Source of the DNA: a bacterium
GTDB taxonomy: Bacteria; Chloroflexota; Dormibacteria; UBA8260; Bog-877
NCBI GenBank assembly: GCA_021802115.1
Contig: JAKABA010000078.1
Span: forward strand, 1-16,099
Direction of reading: 5' to 3'
DNA length: 16,099 nt
How positions within the stretch are numbered: position 1 is the first letter of the stretch; every line of letters begins with the position of its first letter. The translations under genes were made by a program, and so were the position numbers. The notes beneath the pieces were generated by a model. It was not told the origin of the DNA and did not search any database. It worked only from the letters and a program-made list of their open reading frames with translations. This document shows, piece by piece, positions 1-6,572 of this stretch.

Positions 1-193
1 CGGTCGGCGCCCCGGGGGCGGACGGTGGCCCGGCTGTTGTCGTACCCACCGGCCCGGCCTGGGACGGTTGGGACTGGGGCGGGCTCTGCCGCGGGACGAC
101 CTGGGTGGGGGCGGCACCGTCCGGGGTGCTAACCGCAGCGGACGGTTCCGCCGCTTCAACTCGGGACAGGGATCGATCGAGGTGTGCGGGCAT
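1..193 (-). CDS. Partial hypothetical protein, Pro/Ser/Ala-rich N-terminus (runs off left edge)
   Basis: An open frame on the minus strand starts with ATG (complement of 191-193) and stays open for 64 codons to the window edge. A strong Shine-Dalgarno, AGGAGGA (complement of 201-207), sits 7 nt upstream of the ATG, which is the main reason to call it. The protein begins MPAHLDRSLSRVEAAE and then becomes a low-complexity stretch rich in Pro, Ser, Ala, Gln and Thr, like a disordered linker or the cytoplasmic N-terminus of a larger protein. No domain is visible, so no function is assigned. It diverges from the tRNA-Leu/tig unit. A short inverted repeat, CTGAT-TG-ATCAG (206-217), overlaps the upstream edge of its Shine-Dalgarno. 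A chance open frame in GC-rich DNA remains possible. Confidence 0.5.
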   Translation of the reverse strand, partial: MPAHLDRSLSRVEAAEPSAAVSTPDGAAPTQVVPRQSPPQSQPSQAGPVGTTTAGPPSAPGAPT

Positions 194-374
194 CGCGGAG
201 TCCTCCTGATTGATCAGCACCGGCTGGGTTCAGGCGGGCGCCGACGGCCGGCCGGCACCGCTCCCCAAGCTGACCAACGCCGCAGTCCCCACCCCGTTAC
301 ACCAGGGCGGGCCGTCAGACGTCCCGCCCCGGCGGCCCCGTCTCAGATTCCGGAACTGATCCGCGCAAGTTGGA

Positions 375-380
375 TATACT
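375..380 (+). promoter_or_regulatory. Putative -10 element (TATACT) for tRNA-Leu/tig
   Basis: TATACT lies 34 nt before the mature tRNA 5' end. It matches the TAnACT hexamer found ahead of every other + strand unit in the window. There is no good -35 (TTGACA-like) at 16-18 bp; the spaced hexamer reads GGAACT. The assignment rests on position and recurrence. Confidence 0.55.
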
Positions 381-389
381 CGGGCGCGC

Positions 390-409
390 GCTGCGGCTCT
401 GCCGCCAGC
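390..409 (+). other. Hairpin in the tRNA-Leu 5' leader
   Basis: GCTG-CGGC (390-397) pairs with GCCG-(C)-CAGC (401-409), giving an 8-bp stem with a one-base bulge and a TCT loop. It would fall at the very 5' end of the transcript from the TATACT promoter and ends 5 nt before the mature tRNA. It may help present the RNase P site, or it may be incidental in GC-rich DNA. Confidence 0.35.
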
Positions 410-414
410 GGTCG

Positions 415-499
415 GCGCGGATGGCGGAACTGGCAGACGCGCGGGGCTTAGAACCCCGTGGGGCAACCCGTCCGAGTTCGACCCTCGGTCCGCGCACCA
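415..499 (+). tRNA. tRNA-Leu, anticodon UAG
   Basis: The acceptor stem GCGCGGA (415-421) pairs with TCCGCGC (489-495), followed by discriminator A496 and an encoded CCA (497-499). The anticodon stem is CGGGG/CCCCG around the loop CTTAGAA, giving anticodon TAG at 449-451, which reads CUN leucine codons. A long class II variable arm (GGGGCAACCC region, about 460-470) and a T-arm with stem CCGAG/CTCGG and loop TTCGACC (472-488) complete the cloverleaf. The long variable arm and A after the anticodon fit leucine. It lies 32 nt upstream of tig in the same direction and is probably co-transcribed with it. Confidence 0.95.
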
Positions 500-531
500 C
501 ATATGGCATATATGAGAGGTTGAGAAGGACC

Positions 532-1857
532 ATGACCCCAGGCCCGGCTGGCGCTCCTGCTCTGGAAGTCGAAGTCGAGCGCCTGCCCGATTCCCAGGCG
601 AGGCTGACCGTGGTGGCTCCGGTGGAGCAGGCGGAGCGGGGCATCTCCCGCGCCGTGGGCAAGCTCTCCGGCCAGGTGCGCCTACCGGGATTCAGGCCCG
701 GCAAGGCCCCCGCGGCCGTGGTGGAGCGCGCTGTCGGTTGGCCCGCGATCCAGCAGGAGGCGGTGGACCTGCTGCTCCCCGAGCTCTATGCCGCGGCGAT
801 CCAGCAGACCGATCTCGAGCCGGTCTCCCAGCCTCAGGTCTCCGAGGCCCAGCTGGAGCGCGGCGAGCCCTTCCGGTTCGTGGCCACCGTGGGGATCCGA
901 CCGGTCGTCAACCTCGGCGACTATCGCCAGCTTCGGGTGCCGGTGGAGGACAAGCCGGTTCCGGATGAGGAGGTGGATGCGACCCTCGAGGAGCTCCGGC
1001 AGCGCTATGCCCAGCTGACCGATGTGAGCGACCGGGGAGTGGAGGCGGGCGACGTGGTGACCGCTGCGCTGACGATGCTCCACAACGGCACGGTCGTGGG
1101 CACCCCGGAGCAGGAGCAGACCCTGGACCTGGAGCGCGGGGGTCTCCTGCCGGGGATGGCCGAGCAGTTGGTGGGGGCCGTGGTCGGCGGCGATCCGGTC
1201 GACATCACCCTGACCATGCCCGACGACTACGCCCGCCCCGAGCTGCGCGGCGAGCTGGTCACGATCACCGCCCGGGTGACCCGGATCCAGGCGAAGGAGT
1301 TGCCGGCCCTGGATGACAACCTGGCGGCGATCGCGGGGCACGGCGAGAGCCTGGCCGAGCTGCGGCAGTACGTCCGCGAGCAGATCGCGGCGGAGGCTCG
1401 CCGCGTCGCCGAGCAGGCCCAGGTCGCGGCGGCGATGGAGGAGCTCCTGGGGCTGACCCGGGTCGAGGTCCCCGAGAGCATGATTCAAGCCGAGATCGAT
1501 CATCAGATCCGCGACTTCACCAGCAGGCTGGAGGCGACCGGGATCACCCTGCAGGACGTGCTCTCTGCCCAGGGCTCGAGCCTGGAGCAGCTGCGCGGCG
1601 AGCGGCGCCAGGCCGCGGTGGAGGCGGTGCGCCTCGAACTCGCCCTCAGCGAGGTGGTGAGGAGAGAGCACATCTTCGTGTCTGATGAGGAGGCGGATGC
1701 GGCGCTGGCGGCGCTGGTCCCGAGGGGGGGCTCCAGGGCAGACCGGACTCGTCTCCGGGAGGCGCTCCGGGGCCAGCTGGAGATCGGCAAGGCCAGGGAC
1801 CTGGTGGCCGCCCTGGCGCGGGGCCAGGAGCCCGCCGAGCCTCCCGCGGTGGGTTGA
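532..1857 (+). CDS. tig: Trigger factor, ribosome-associated chaperone and peptidyl-prolyl isomerase
   Basis: This 441-residue protein is the usual trigger factor length. It binds at the ribosomal exit tunnel and shelters nascent chains. The N-terminal ribosome-binding domain carries the signature loop GFRPGKAP at residues 53-60 (family GFRxGKxP). A FKBP-type isomerase domain follows at about 165-260, starting near GDVVTAAL and containing GLLPGMAEQLVGA, which matches the family's Ix PGFE-type segment. The rest is the helical C-terminal chaperone region, rich in Glu and Arg. I chose ATG 532 because the open frame extends upstream through the tRNA, which is impossible for the protein, and because the family's first strand begins right after it (LEVEVERLPDSQARLTV). 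The Shine-Dalgarno is modest (GAGAGG at 514-519, or the closer AGAAGGA). Its TGA lies within the left arm of an inverted repeat ahead of clpP. Confidence 0.96.
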   Translation: MTPGPAGAPALEVEVERLPDSQARLTVVAPVEQAERGISRAVGKLSGQVRLPGFRPGKAPAAVVERAVGWPAIQQEAVDLLLPELYAAAIQQTDLEPVSQPQVSEAQLERGEPFRFVATVGIRPVVNLGDYRQLRVPVEDKPVPDEEVDATLEELRQRYAQLTDVSDRGVEAGDVVTAALTMLHNGTVVGTPEQEQTLDLERGGLLPGMAEQLVGAVVGGDPVDITLTMPDDYARPELRGELVTITARVTRIQAKELPALDDNLAAIAGHGESLAELRQYVREQIAAEARRVAEQAQVAAAMEELLGLTRVEVPESMIQAEIDHQIRDFTSRLEATGITLQDVLSAQGSSLEQLRGERRQAAVEAVRLELALSEVVRREHIFVSDEEADAALAALVPRGGSRADRTRLREALRGQLEIGKARDLVAALARGQEPAEPPAVG

Positions 1858-1872
1858 TTTCTCAACCGCGGG
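1843..1872 (+). promoter_or_regulatory. Inverted repeat ahead of the clpP -10 (operator or tig 3' hairpin)
   Basis: GGTTGA (1852-1857), loop TTTC, TCAACC (1862-1867) is a perfect 6-4-6 inverted repeat. It extends through CCCGC (1843-1847) and GCGGG (1868-1872) if a 4-nt bulge on the left arm is allowed. The tig stop codon is inside the left arm, and the repeat ends exactly where the TATACT hexamer of clpP starts. No T-tract follows, so it is not a standard intrinsic terminator. A transcription-factor site over the -35 region is the likelier reading. Confidence 0.4.
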
Positions 1873-1878
1873 TATACT
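1873..1878 (+). promoter_or_regulatory. Putative -10 element (TATACT) for clpP
   Basis: TATACT preceded by CGGG, 58 nt upstream of the clpP start. It is identical to the hexamer before tRNA-Leu. The only TTG-type -35 candidate, TTGATT (1854-1859), is just 13 bp away, so the promoter may need an activator or may lack a -35. Confidence 0.5.
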
Positions 1879-1936
1879 CGGCTCGGAGGTCACTCGTGAC
1901 CCCATGATGAGTTCGGGCTGATTCCAGGAGGAGACC

Positions 1937-2596
1937 ATGGCCCTCATTCCGATGGTCGTCGAGACCACCACCAGGGGCGAGCGAGCCTTTGACATCTACT
2001 CCCGGCTGCTGAAGGACCGGATCATCTTCATCGGGACCGCCATCGACGACCAGATCGCCAATTTGGTGATGGCGCAGCTGCTGTACCTCGAGAGCGAGGA
2101 CCCCGAGCGGGACATCAGCCTGTACATCAACAGCCCCGGGGGGTCGGTCTCCGCCGGGCTGGCGATCTACGACACCATGCAGTACGTCAAGCCCCGCGTG
2201 AGCACTTTCTGCATGGGGCTGGCCGCCTCCTTCGGCTGCATCCTGCTGGCCGGCGGCGAGGCGGGACAGCGGTTCAGCCTGCCGAACACCCGGATCATGA
2301 TGCACCAGCCCAGCGGCGGCTTCCAGGGGCAGGCATCCGACATCCAGATTCAGGCGCAGGAGATCCTGCGCCTGCGCCGCACCATCGATCAGATCCTGGC
2401 CCACCACACGGGCAAGCCGGTGGAGCAGATAACCCGAGACTCCGACCGGGACTTCTACATGTCCCCGGAGGAGGCCCTCGAGTATGGGCTCATCGACCAC
2501 ATCCTGACCAAGGAGCACCCCGCCGGGGAGGCTTCCAACGGCAAGCCCCAGGCCCTCCCGGAGAAGGTGGCCGAGGCGTCCCCGGCGGGGCACTGA
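1937..2596 (+). CDS. clpP: ATP-dependent Clp protease proteolytic subunit ClpP
   Basis: ClpP is the barrel-forming serine peptidase that degrades substrates fed in by ClpX or ClpC. The 219 residues show the full catalytic triad: Ser98 in GLAASFG, His123 in MMHQPSGG and Asp172 in DSDRDFYMS. The oligomerisation and substrate-binding segment [18 protein letters not shown] is at residues 64-81. The N-terminus [25 protein letters not shown] is typical and includes the axial-loop region. A strong Shine-Dalgarno, AGGAGGAG (1926-1933), fixes ATG 1937. After the usual end near residue 192 there is a hydrophilic, low-complexity tail of about 25 residues. It is the first gene of the clpP, zinc-ribbon, clpX unit, and the only clpP in the window. 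Confidence 0.98.
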   Translation: MALIPMVVETTTRGERAFDIYSRLLKDRIIFIGTAIDDQIANLVMAQLLYLESEDPERDISLYINSPGGSVSAGLAIYDTMQYVKPRVSTFCMGLAASFGCILLAGGEAGQRFSLPNTRIMMHQPSGGFQGQASDIQIQAQEILRLRRTIDQILAHHTGKPVEQITRDSDRDFYMSPEEALEYGLIDHILTKEHPAGEASNGKPQALPEKVAEASPAGH

Positions 2597-2608
2597 CGGT
2601 CCACTGAG

Positions 2609-2839
2609 ATGGGAGACCGCAAGGAGCTCCGGCGCCGGGGGACAGGCGGCTCCCAGGAGCCTGGGCGCGTGATGCGCCTGGTGCGCCGGGCCGGCTGGCG
2701 CTGCGACTTCTGTGGCAGCCTGGCCCGGGCGGTGGCGGTGGAGTCCGGCCCCGGAGGGCGGCAGGTGTCGATCTGCAGCAGGTGCCTTGGGGAGGCTGCC
2801 AGCCGAGTGCATCCCCACGGCGGGGGGGATGCCGCATGA
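2609..2839 (+). CDS. Small zinc-ribbon protein resembling a stand-alone ClpX zinc-binding domain
   Basis: The 76-residue protein has two CxxC pairs (Cys32/Cys35 and Cys56/Cys59) separated by 20 residues. The pattern CDFC...GPG...ICSRCLGEA closely follows the ClpX N-terminal zinc domain next door (CSFC...[15 protein letters not shown], spacing 18). That similarity is visible directly; a ClpX-related or adaptor role is inference. It begins 12 nt after clpP, and its TGA overlaps the clpX ATG as ATGA (2836-2839), which indicates translational coupling and argues that it is a real gene. ATG 2609 has a poor ribosome site. GTG 2669, with AGGAG at 2655-2659, is a better-supported start and would give 56 residues that still contain both CxxC pairs. 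No ATPase domain is present. A generic HNH-type or rubredoxin-like zinc ribbon is the alternative. Confidence 0.72.
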   Translation: MGDRKELRRRGTGGSQEPGRVMRLVRRAGWRCDFCGSLARAVAVESGPGGRQVSICSRCLGEAASRVHPHGGGDAA

Positions 2840-4095
2840 CCGAGTCATCGGATCGCCGCCGGCACACGCGTTGCTCGTTCTGCAACAAGGGTCAGGAGCA
2901 GGTTCGCAAGCTCATCGCCGGCCCCGGGGTCTACATCTGCGACCAGTGCATCGAACTCTGCCAGGAGGTCCTTGAGGAGGAGAACAAGGGGCCGGCGGCG
3001 CGCCGGCCGCGCACCAATGCGGTGCCCAGCCCCCAGGCGATCTGGAATTCGCTGAACCAGTACGTGGTGGGCCAGGACCAGGCCAAGAAGGTCCTGGCGG
3101 TGGCCGTCTACAACCACTACAAGCGCATCAACAGCGCGCGTGAGACCAGCGACGTGGAGCTGCAGAAGTCGAACGTTCTGCTGGTCGGCCCCACCGGCTG
3201 TGGCAAGACCCTGCTCGCCCAGACGCTGGCGAAAATCCTCGACGTTCCCTTCTCGATCGCCGACGCGACCTCACTGACCGAGGCGGGCTACGTGGGCGAG
3301 GATGTCGAGAACATCCTGCTCCGCCTGATCCAGGCGGCCGACTTCGACATCGCGCGAGCGGAGCGCGGGATCATCTACATCGACGAGATCGACAAGATCA
3401 CCCGCAAGTCGGACAATCCCTCGATCACCCGGGACGTCTCCGGCGAGGGCGTGCAGCAGGCCCTGCTGAAGATCCTGGAGGGCACCGTCGCCAACGTGCC
3501 CCCGCAGGGGGGCCGCAAGCATCCCCACCAGGATTTCATCCAGATCAACACCGGCAACATCCTGTTCATCTGCGGCGGTGCCTTCGAGGGCCTGGAGCGG
3601 CTGATCGAACAGCGGGTCGGGCACCGGACCATCGGCTTCAGCAGCGAGCCGGGCGGCAAGCGCACCAAGGAGAGCACCCAGATCCTGCAGCAGATGCAGG
3701 CTCAGGACCTGCTCCGCTATGGCCTGATTCCGGAGTTCGTGGGTCGCCTCCCGATCGTGGTCGCCCTGCAGAGCCTGGATGAGGACGACATCACTCGGAT
3801 TCTGACCGAGCCCAAGAACGCGTTCGTCAAGCAGTACCAGAAGTTCTTCGCGCTCGACGATGTGGAGCTGGTGTTCGAGGAGGCGGCGCTGCGGGCCATC
3901 GCCAGTCAGGCGCTGGCCTTGGGGACCGGGGCTCGCGGCCTCAAGAGCATCCTGGAGTCGGTCTTGCTGACCAGCATGTTCGAGGTTCCCTCACACCCGG
4001 AGATCAAGCGGTGCGTGATCACCGAGAGGTCGATCCTGGAGTCGACCGAACCCGAGCTCTATCCCGAGGATGAGCCCCAGGCCGCCAGCGCCTGA
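2836..4095 (+). CDS. clpX: ATP-dependent Clp protease ATP-binding subunit ClpX
   Basis: ClpX is the hexameric AAA+ unfoldase that delivers substrates to ClpP. The 419 residues contain every expected element: the zinc-binding domain Cys13/Cys16/Cys35/Cys38, Walker A GPTGCGKT (118-125), pore loop 1 GYVG (151-154), Walker B with Asp183-Glu184 (IIYIDEID), the RKH pore loop (227-229), the ClpP-docking IGF tripeptide (266-268), the arginine finger in PEFVGRLP (Arg304) and sensor 2 in GTGARGL (Arg367). ATG 2836 was chosen over an in-frame ATG at 2782 because the family N-terminus starts just before the zinc domain and because it overlaps the upstream stop as ATGA. Docking and pore motifs are intact, so it should work with the adjacent ClpP. 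Confidence 0.98.
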   Translation: MTESSDRRRHTRCSFCNKGQEQVRKLIAGPGVYICDQCIELCQEVLEEENKGPAARRPRTNAVPSPQAIWNSLNQYVVGQDQAKKVLAVAVYNHYKRINSARETSDVELQKSNVLLVGPTGCGKTLLAQTLAKILDVPFSIADATSLTEAGYVGEDVENILLRLIQAADFDIARAERGIIYIDEIDKITRKSDNPSITRDVSGEGVQQALLKILEGTVANVPPQGGRKHPHQDFIQINTGNILFICGGAFEGLERLIEQRVGHRTIGFSSEPGGKRTKESTQILQQMQAQDLLRYGLIPEFVGRLPIVVALQSLDEDDITRILTEPKNAFVKQYQKFFALDDVELVFEEAALRAIASQALALGTGARGLKSILESVLLTSMFEVPSHPEIKRCVITERSILESTEPELYPEDEPQAASA

Positions 4096-4142
4096 TCCAT
4101 CGCCACGGCCCCGGCTCCCCGCCACCTCACCTGGCCGCCCGG

Positions 4143-4148
4143 TAGACT
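4143..4148 (+). promoter_or_regulatory. Putative -10 element (TAGACT) for metE
   Basis: TAGACT preceded by CCGG, 48 nt before the metE ATG, in the 101-nt clpX-metE gap. It matches the recurrent TAnACT hexamer. A perfect 5-3-5 inverted repeat, CTGAG-AGG-CTCAG (4147-4159), starts on its last two bases. No recognisable -35 is present. Confidence 0.5.
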
Positions 4149-4196
4149 GAGAGGCTCAGCAACCACGGTCTATGGGGCCCTTGTGGGGATCCGCCG

Positions 4197-6557
4197 ATGG
4201 GCCGTTATCAGGACCACCACTTGACCATGTCTCCTTCCCATTCGGCTCGCCTCACCTCCAGCAACCTTGGCTACCCGCGCATCGGGGCGAATCGAGAACT
4301 CAAGTGGATGCTGGAGGCGTACTGGGCCGGCAGGACCGGCCCAGACGAGCTGGGGGAGCGGGCGCGGGCGCTGCGAGCCACGCGCTGGCAGGACCAGCGC
4401 GCGGCCGCCATCGACCATATCCCCAGCAACGACTTCTCGCTGTACGACCACGTGCTGGATCTCTCCCTCACCCTGGGCGTGATCCCCGACCGCTTCGAGC
4501 CCCTGCGCGGGGGGGACCCGCTGGACCTGATGTTCGCGATGGCCAGGGGGGCCAGCGTCGGCGGTGAGGAGATCCCCGCCATGGAGATGACCAAGTGGTT
4601 CGACACCAACTACCACTATCTGGTGCCCGAGCTGGGCCCGAGCCAGGTGTTCTCGCTCGACTGGTTGAAGCCGGTCGAGGAGTTCCATGAGGCGCGCGCA
4701 CTTGGGATCGAGACCAGGCCGGTTCTGCTGGGGCCAGTCAGCTACCTCAGGCTCGCCAAGCCCACCCAACCAGGCTTGGCCACCCTGTCGTTGCTGGACC
4801 GTCTGCTGCCCGCCTATGCCGATCTGCTGGCGCGTCTGGCGGCGGCGGGGGCGCGGTGGGTGCAGCTGGACGAGCCATGTCTGGCCCAGGATGCCCCGGT
4901 CGAGGTGCTGGAGGCGATCGAGGACGCCTACTCTTACCTGCGGAGCCACGTGCCCGACCTCAAGTTCTTGGTCGCATCCTATTTCGCGGGGCTGGGCGCC
5001 AACCTCCAGGCGGCGCTCATGCTGCCGGTCGACGCTCTCCACCTCGACCTGGTGCGGGGCCGGGCCGACCTCGAGCCGGCCCTGGAGTTGGCGCCCGACG
5101 CGATCGGCCTCTCGTTGGGAGTCGTGGACGGCCGGAACGTCTGGACGCTGGACCCGGACCCCGCGCTGCGGATGATCGAGCTGGCCGTCTCCAAGCTGGG
5201 TCCCGACCGGGTCATGGTTGCCCCCTCCTGCTCCCTGATCCACGTTCCGGTCAGCGCGCGGGGCGAAGCGGAGATCGCGCCGGAGGTCCTCCCCTGGCTG
5301 GCCTTTGCCAGAGAGAAGCTGGGTGAGGTGGCCGCACTGGCGGGTTCGGACGGCGATGGGAGCTCCCGGGCGGAGGAGATCGCACGCCTGCGGGAGACCT
5401 CCAGGAGACGCCGCGAGTCGGCGCTGCGCCACGATCCGGCGGTCCAGCAGCGCGTTGCCGCGATCAGGCCCGAGGATCTGCGGCGCGCCGGGGATCCCGG
5501 TGAGCGCAGGCTCCGAGCGCGCTCCGACCTGGGGCTGCCCCTGCTGCCCACCACGACCATCGGTTCCTTCCCGCAGCGTTCTGAGCTGCGTCAGGCCCGG
5601 GCCAGGCTGCGCCGGCAGGAGCTCGGCCAGGAGGAGTACGACGGCATGGTCCGGGAGGAGGTGCGGCGGGTCATCTCCTTCCAGGAGGAGGCCGGCCTGG
5701 ATGTCCTGGTGCATGGCGAGCCGGAGCGCAACGACATGGTCGAGTACTTCGCGGAGCGGTTGCGCGGGATCGCCACCTCCGACGGGGGGTGGGTCCAGTC
5801 CTACGGTTCGCGCTGCACCAAGCCCCCCGTCATCTTCGGAGACGTGTCCCGCCCGGAGCCGATGACGGTTGGCTGGTCGACCTTCGCGCAGAGCCTGACC
5901 CAAAAGCCGGTCAAGGGGATGCTGACCGGCCCCGTCACCATCCTCCAGTGGTCCTTCCCCCGCGAGGACGTGCCCCGGAGCCAGACCTGCTGCCAGATCG
6001 CCCTCGCCCTCAGAGACGAGGTCGGCGACCTGGAGAAGGCCGGGATCCGCATCATCCAGATCGATGAGCCGGCACTCCGCGAGGCGATGCCGTTGCGCCG
6101 GGCCGACCAGCCCGACTACTGGCGCTGGGCGATCGACAGCTTTCGACTGGCGTCGGCCGGGGCCGGCGCCGGGGTGCTGGTCCACACCCACATGTGCTAC
6201 TCGGAGTTCGGCGACATCATCGAGTCGATCGCCGAGCTGGAAGCGGATGCGCTCTACATCGAGGCGGCCCGCTCCAGCATGGAGCTGCTGGCAGCCTTCG
6301 CCGCCATCGGCTACCCGAGCGAGGTCGGCCCCGGCCTCTACGACATCCACTCGCCGGTGGTCCCGACCACTGACGAGATGGCCGAGCGACTGCGGGCGGC
6401 CGCCCGGGTCATCCCGCCGGAGCGCCTCTGGGCCAACCCTGACTGCGGGCTCAAGACCAGGCGCTGGAGTGAGGTCGACCCGTCACTGCGCCACCTGGTC
6501 GCCGCGGCCCGCCAGGTGGCCGACGAACTGGCAGCCACCCCGGCTGCTTCCGGCTGA
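4197..6557 (+). CDS. metE: Cobalamin-independent methionine synthase (5-methyltetrahydropteroyltriglutamate-homocysteine methyltransferase)
   Basis: MetE transfers a methyl group from 5-methyl-tetrahydropteroyltri-L-glutamate to homocysteine, the last step of methionine synthesis. At 786 residues it is the full two-barrel enzyme. The N-terminal half contains NLGYPRIGANRELKW and EMTKWFDTNYHY. The catalytic half starts near PTTTIGSFPQ and includes VHGEPERNDMVEYF, WVQSYGSRC, GPVTIL.WSFPRED and IIQIDEPALRE. The zinc ligands are all present: His665 and Cys667 (HTHMCY), Glu689 (ALYIEAARS) and Cys750 (NPDCGLKTR). ATG 4197 lies after GGGGAT; ATG 4227 (776 residues) is an alternative start closer to the family's usual N-terminus. 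The leader from the TAGACT promoter is about 45 nt, too short for a cobalamin or SAM riboswitch. valS begins 15 nt downstream. Confidence 0.96.
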   Translation: MGRYQDHHLTMSPSHSARLTSSNLGYPRIGANRELKWMLEAYWAGRTGPDELGERARALRATRWQDQRAAAIDHIPSNDFSLYDHVLDLSLTLGVIPDRFEPLRGGDPLDLMFAMARGASVGGEEIPAMEMTKWFDTNYHYLVPELGPSQVFSLDWLKPVEEFHEARALGIETRPVLLGPVSYLRLAKPTQPGLATLSLLDRLLPAYADLLARLAAAGARWVQLDEPCLAQDAPVEVLEAIEDAYSYLRSHVPDLKFLVASYFAGLGANLQAALMLPVDALHLDLVRGRADLEPALELAPDAIGLSLGVVDGRNVWTLDPDPALRMIELAVSKLGPDRVMVAPSCSLIHVPVSARGEAEIAPEVLPWLAFAREKLGEVAALAGSDGDGSSRAEEIARLRETSRRRRESALRHDPAVQQRVAAIRPEDLRRAGDPGERRLRARSDLGLPLLPTTTIGSFPQRSELRQARARLRRQELGQEEYDGMVREEVRRVISFQEEAGLDVLVHGEPERNDMVEYFAERLRGIATSDGGWVQSYGSRCTKPPVIFGDVSRPEPMTVGWSTFAQSLTQKPVKGMLTGPVTILQWSFPREDVPRSQTCCQIALALRDEVGDLEKAGIRIIQIDEPALREAMPLRRADQPDYWRWAIDSFRLASAGAGAGVLVHTHMCYSEFGDIIESIAELEADALYIEAARSSMELLAAFAAIGYPSEVGPGLYDIHSPVVPTTDEMAERLRAAARVIPPERLWANPDCGLKTRRWSEVDPSLRHLVAAARQVADELAATPAASG

Positions 6558-6572
6558 GCGGTTGGTCTCCTG

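Noticed and set aside
305..329. GGGCGGG...CCCGCCC inverted repeat as a terminator
   Set aside because: It lies between divergent units where no terminator is needed, has no T-tract, and a 7-bp G/C stem is easily found by chance here.
68..451. Plus-strand open frame running into the tRNA
   Set aside because: It ends inside the tRNA, its composition is Arg/Gly/Pro-rich, and it overlaps the better-supported minus-strand gene.
370..531. N-terminal extension of the tig frame from ATG 370
   Set aside because: It would translate the tRNA-Leu gene. Trigger factor homology begins just after ATG 532.
682..1995. Minus-strand open frame opposite tig and the clpP start
   Set aside because: It is antisense to an unmistakable trigger factor and has no motif of its own.
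4149..4196. Riboswitch (cobalamin, SAM or T-box) ahead of metE
   Set aside because: The leader is under 50 nt and shows no conserved core. The valS start likewise has only 15 nt upstream, so no T-box.
4170..6350. Long minus-strand open frame opposite metE
   Set aside because: It is a shadow of metE, whose zinc ligands and family motifs are all on the + strand.
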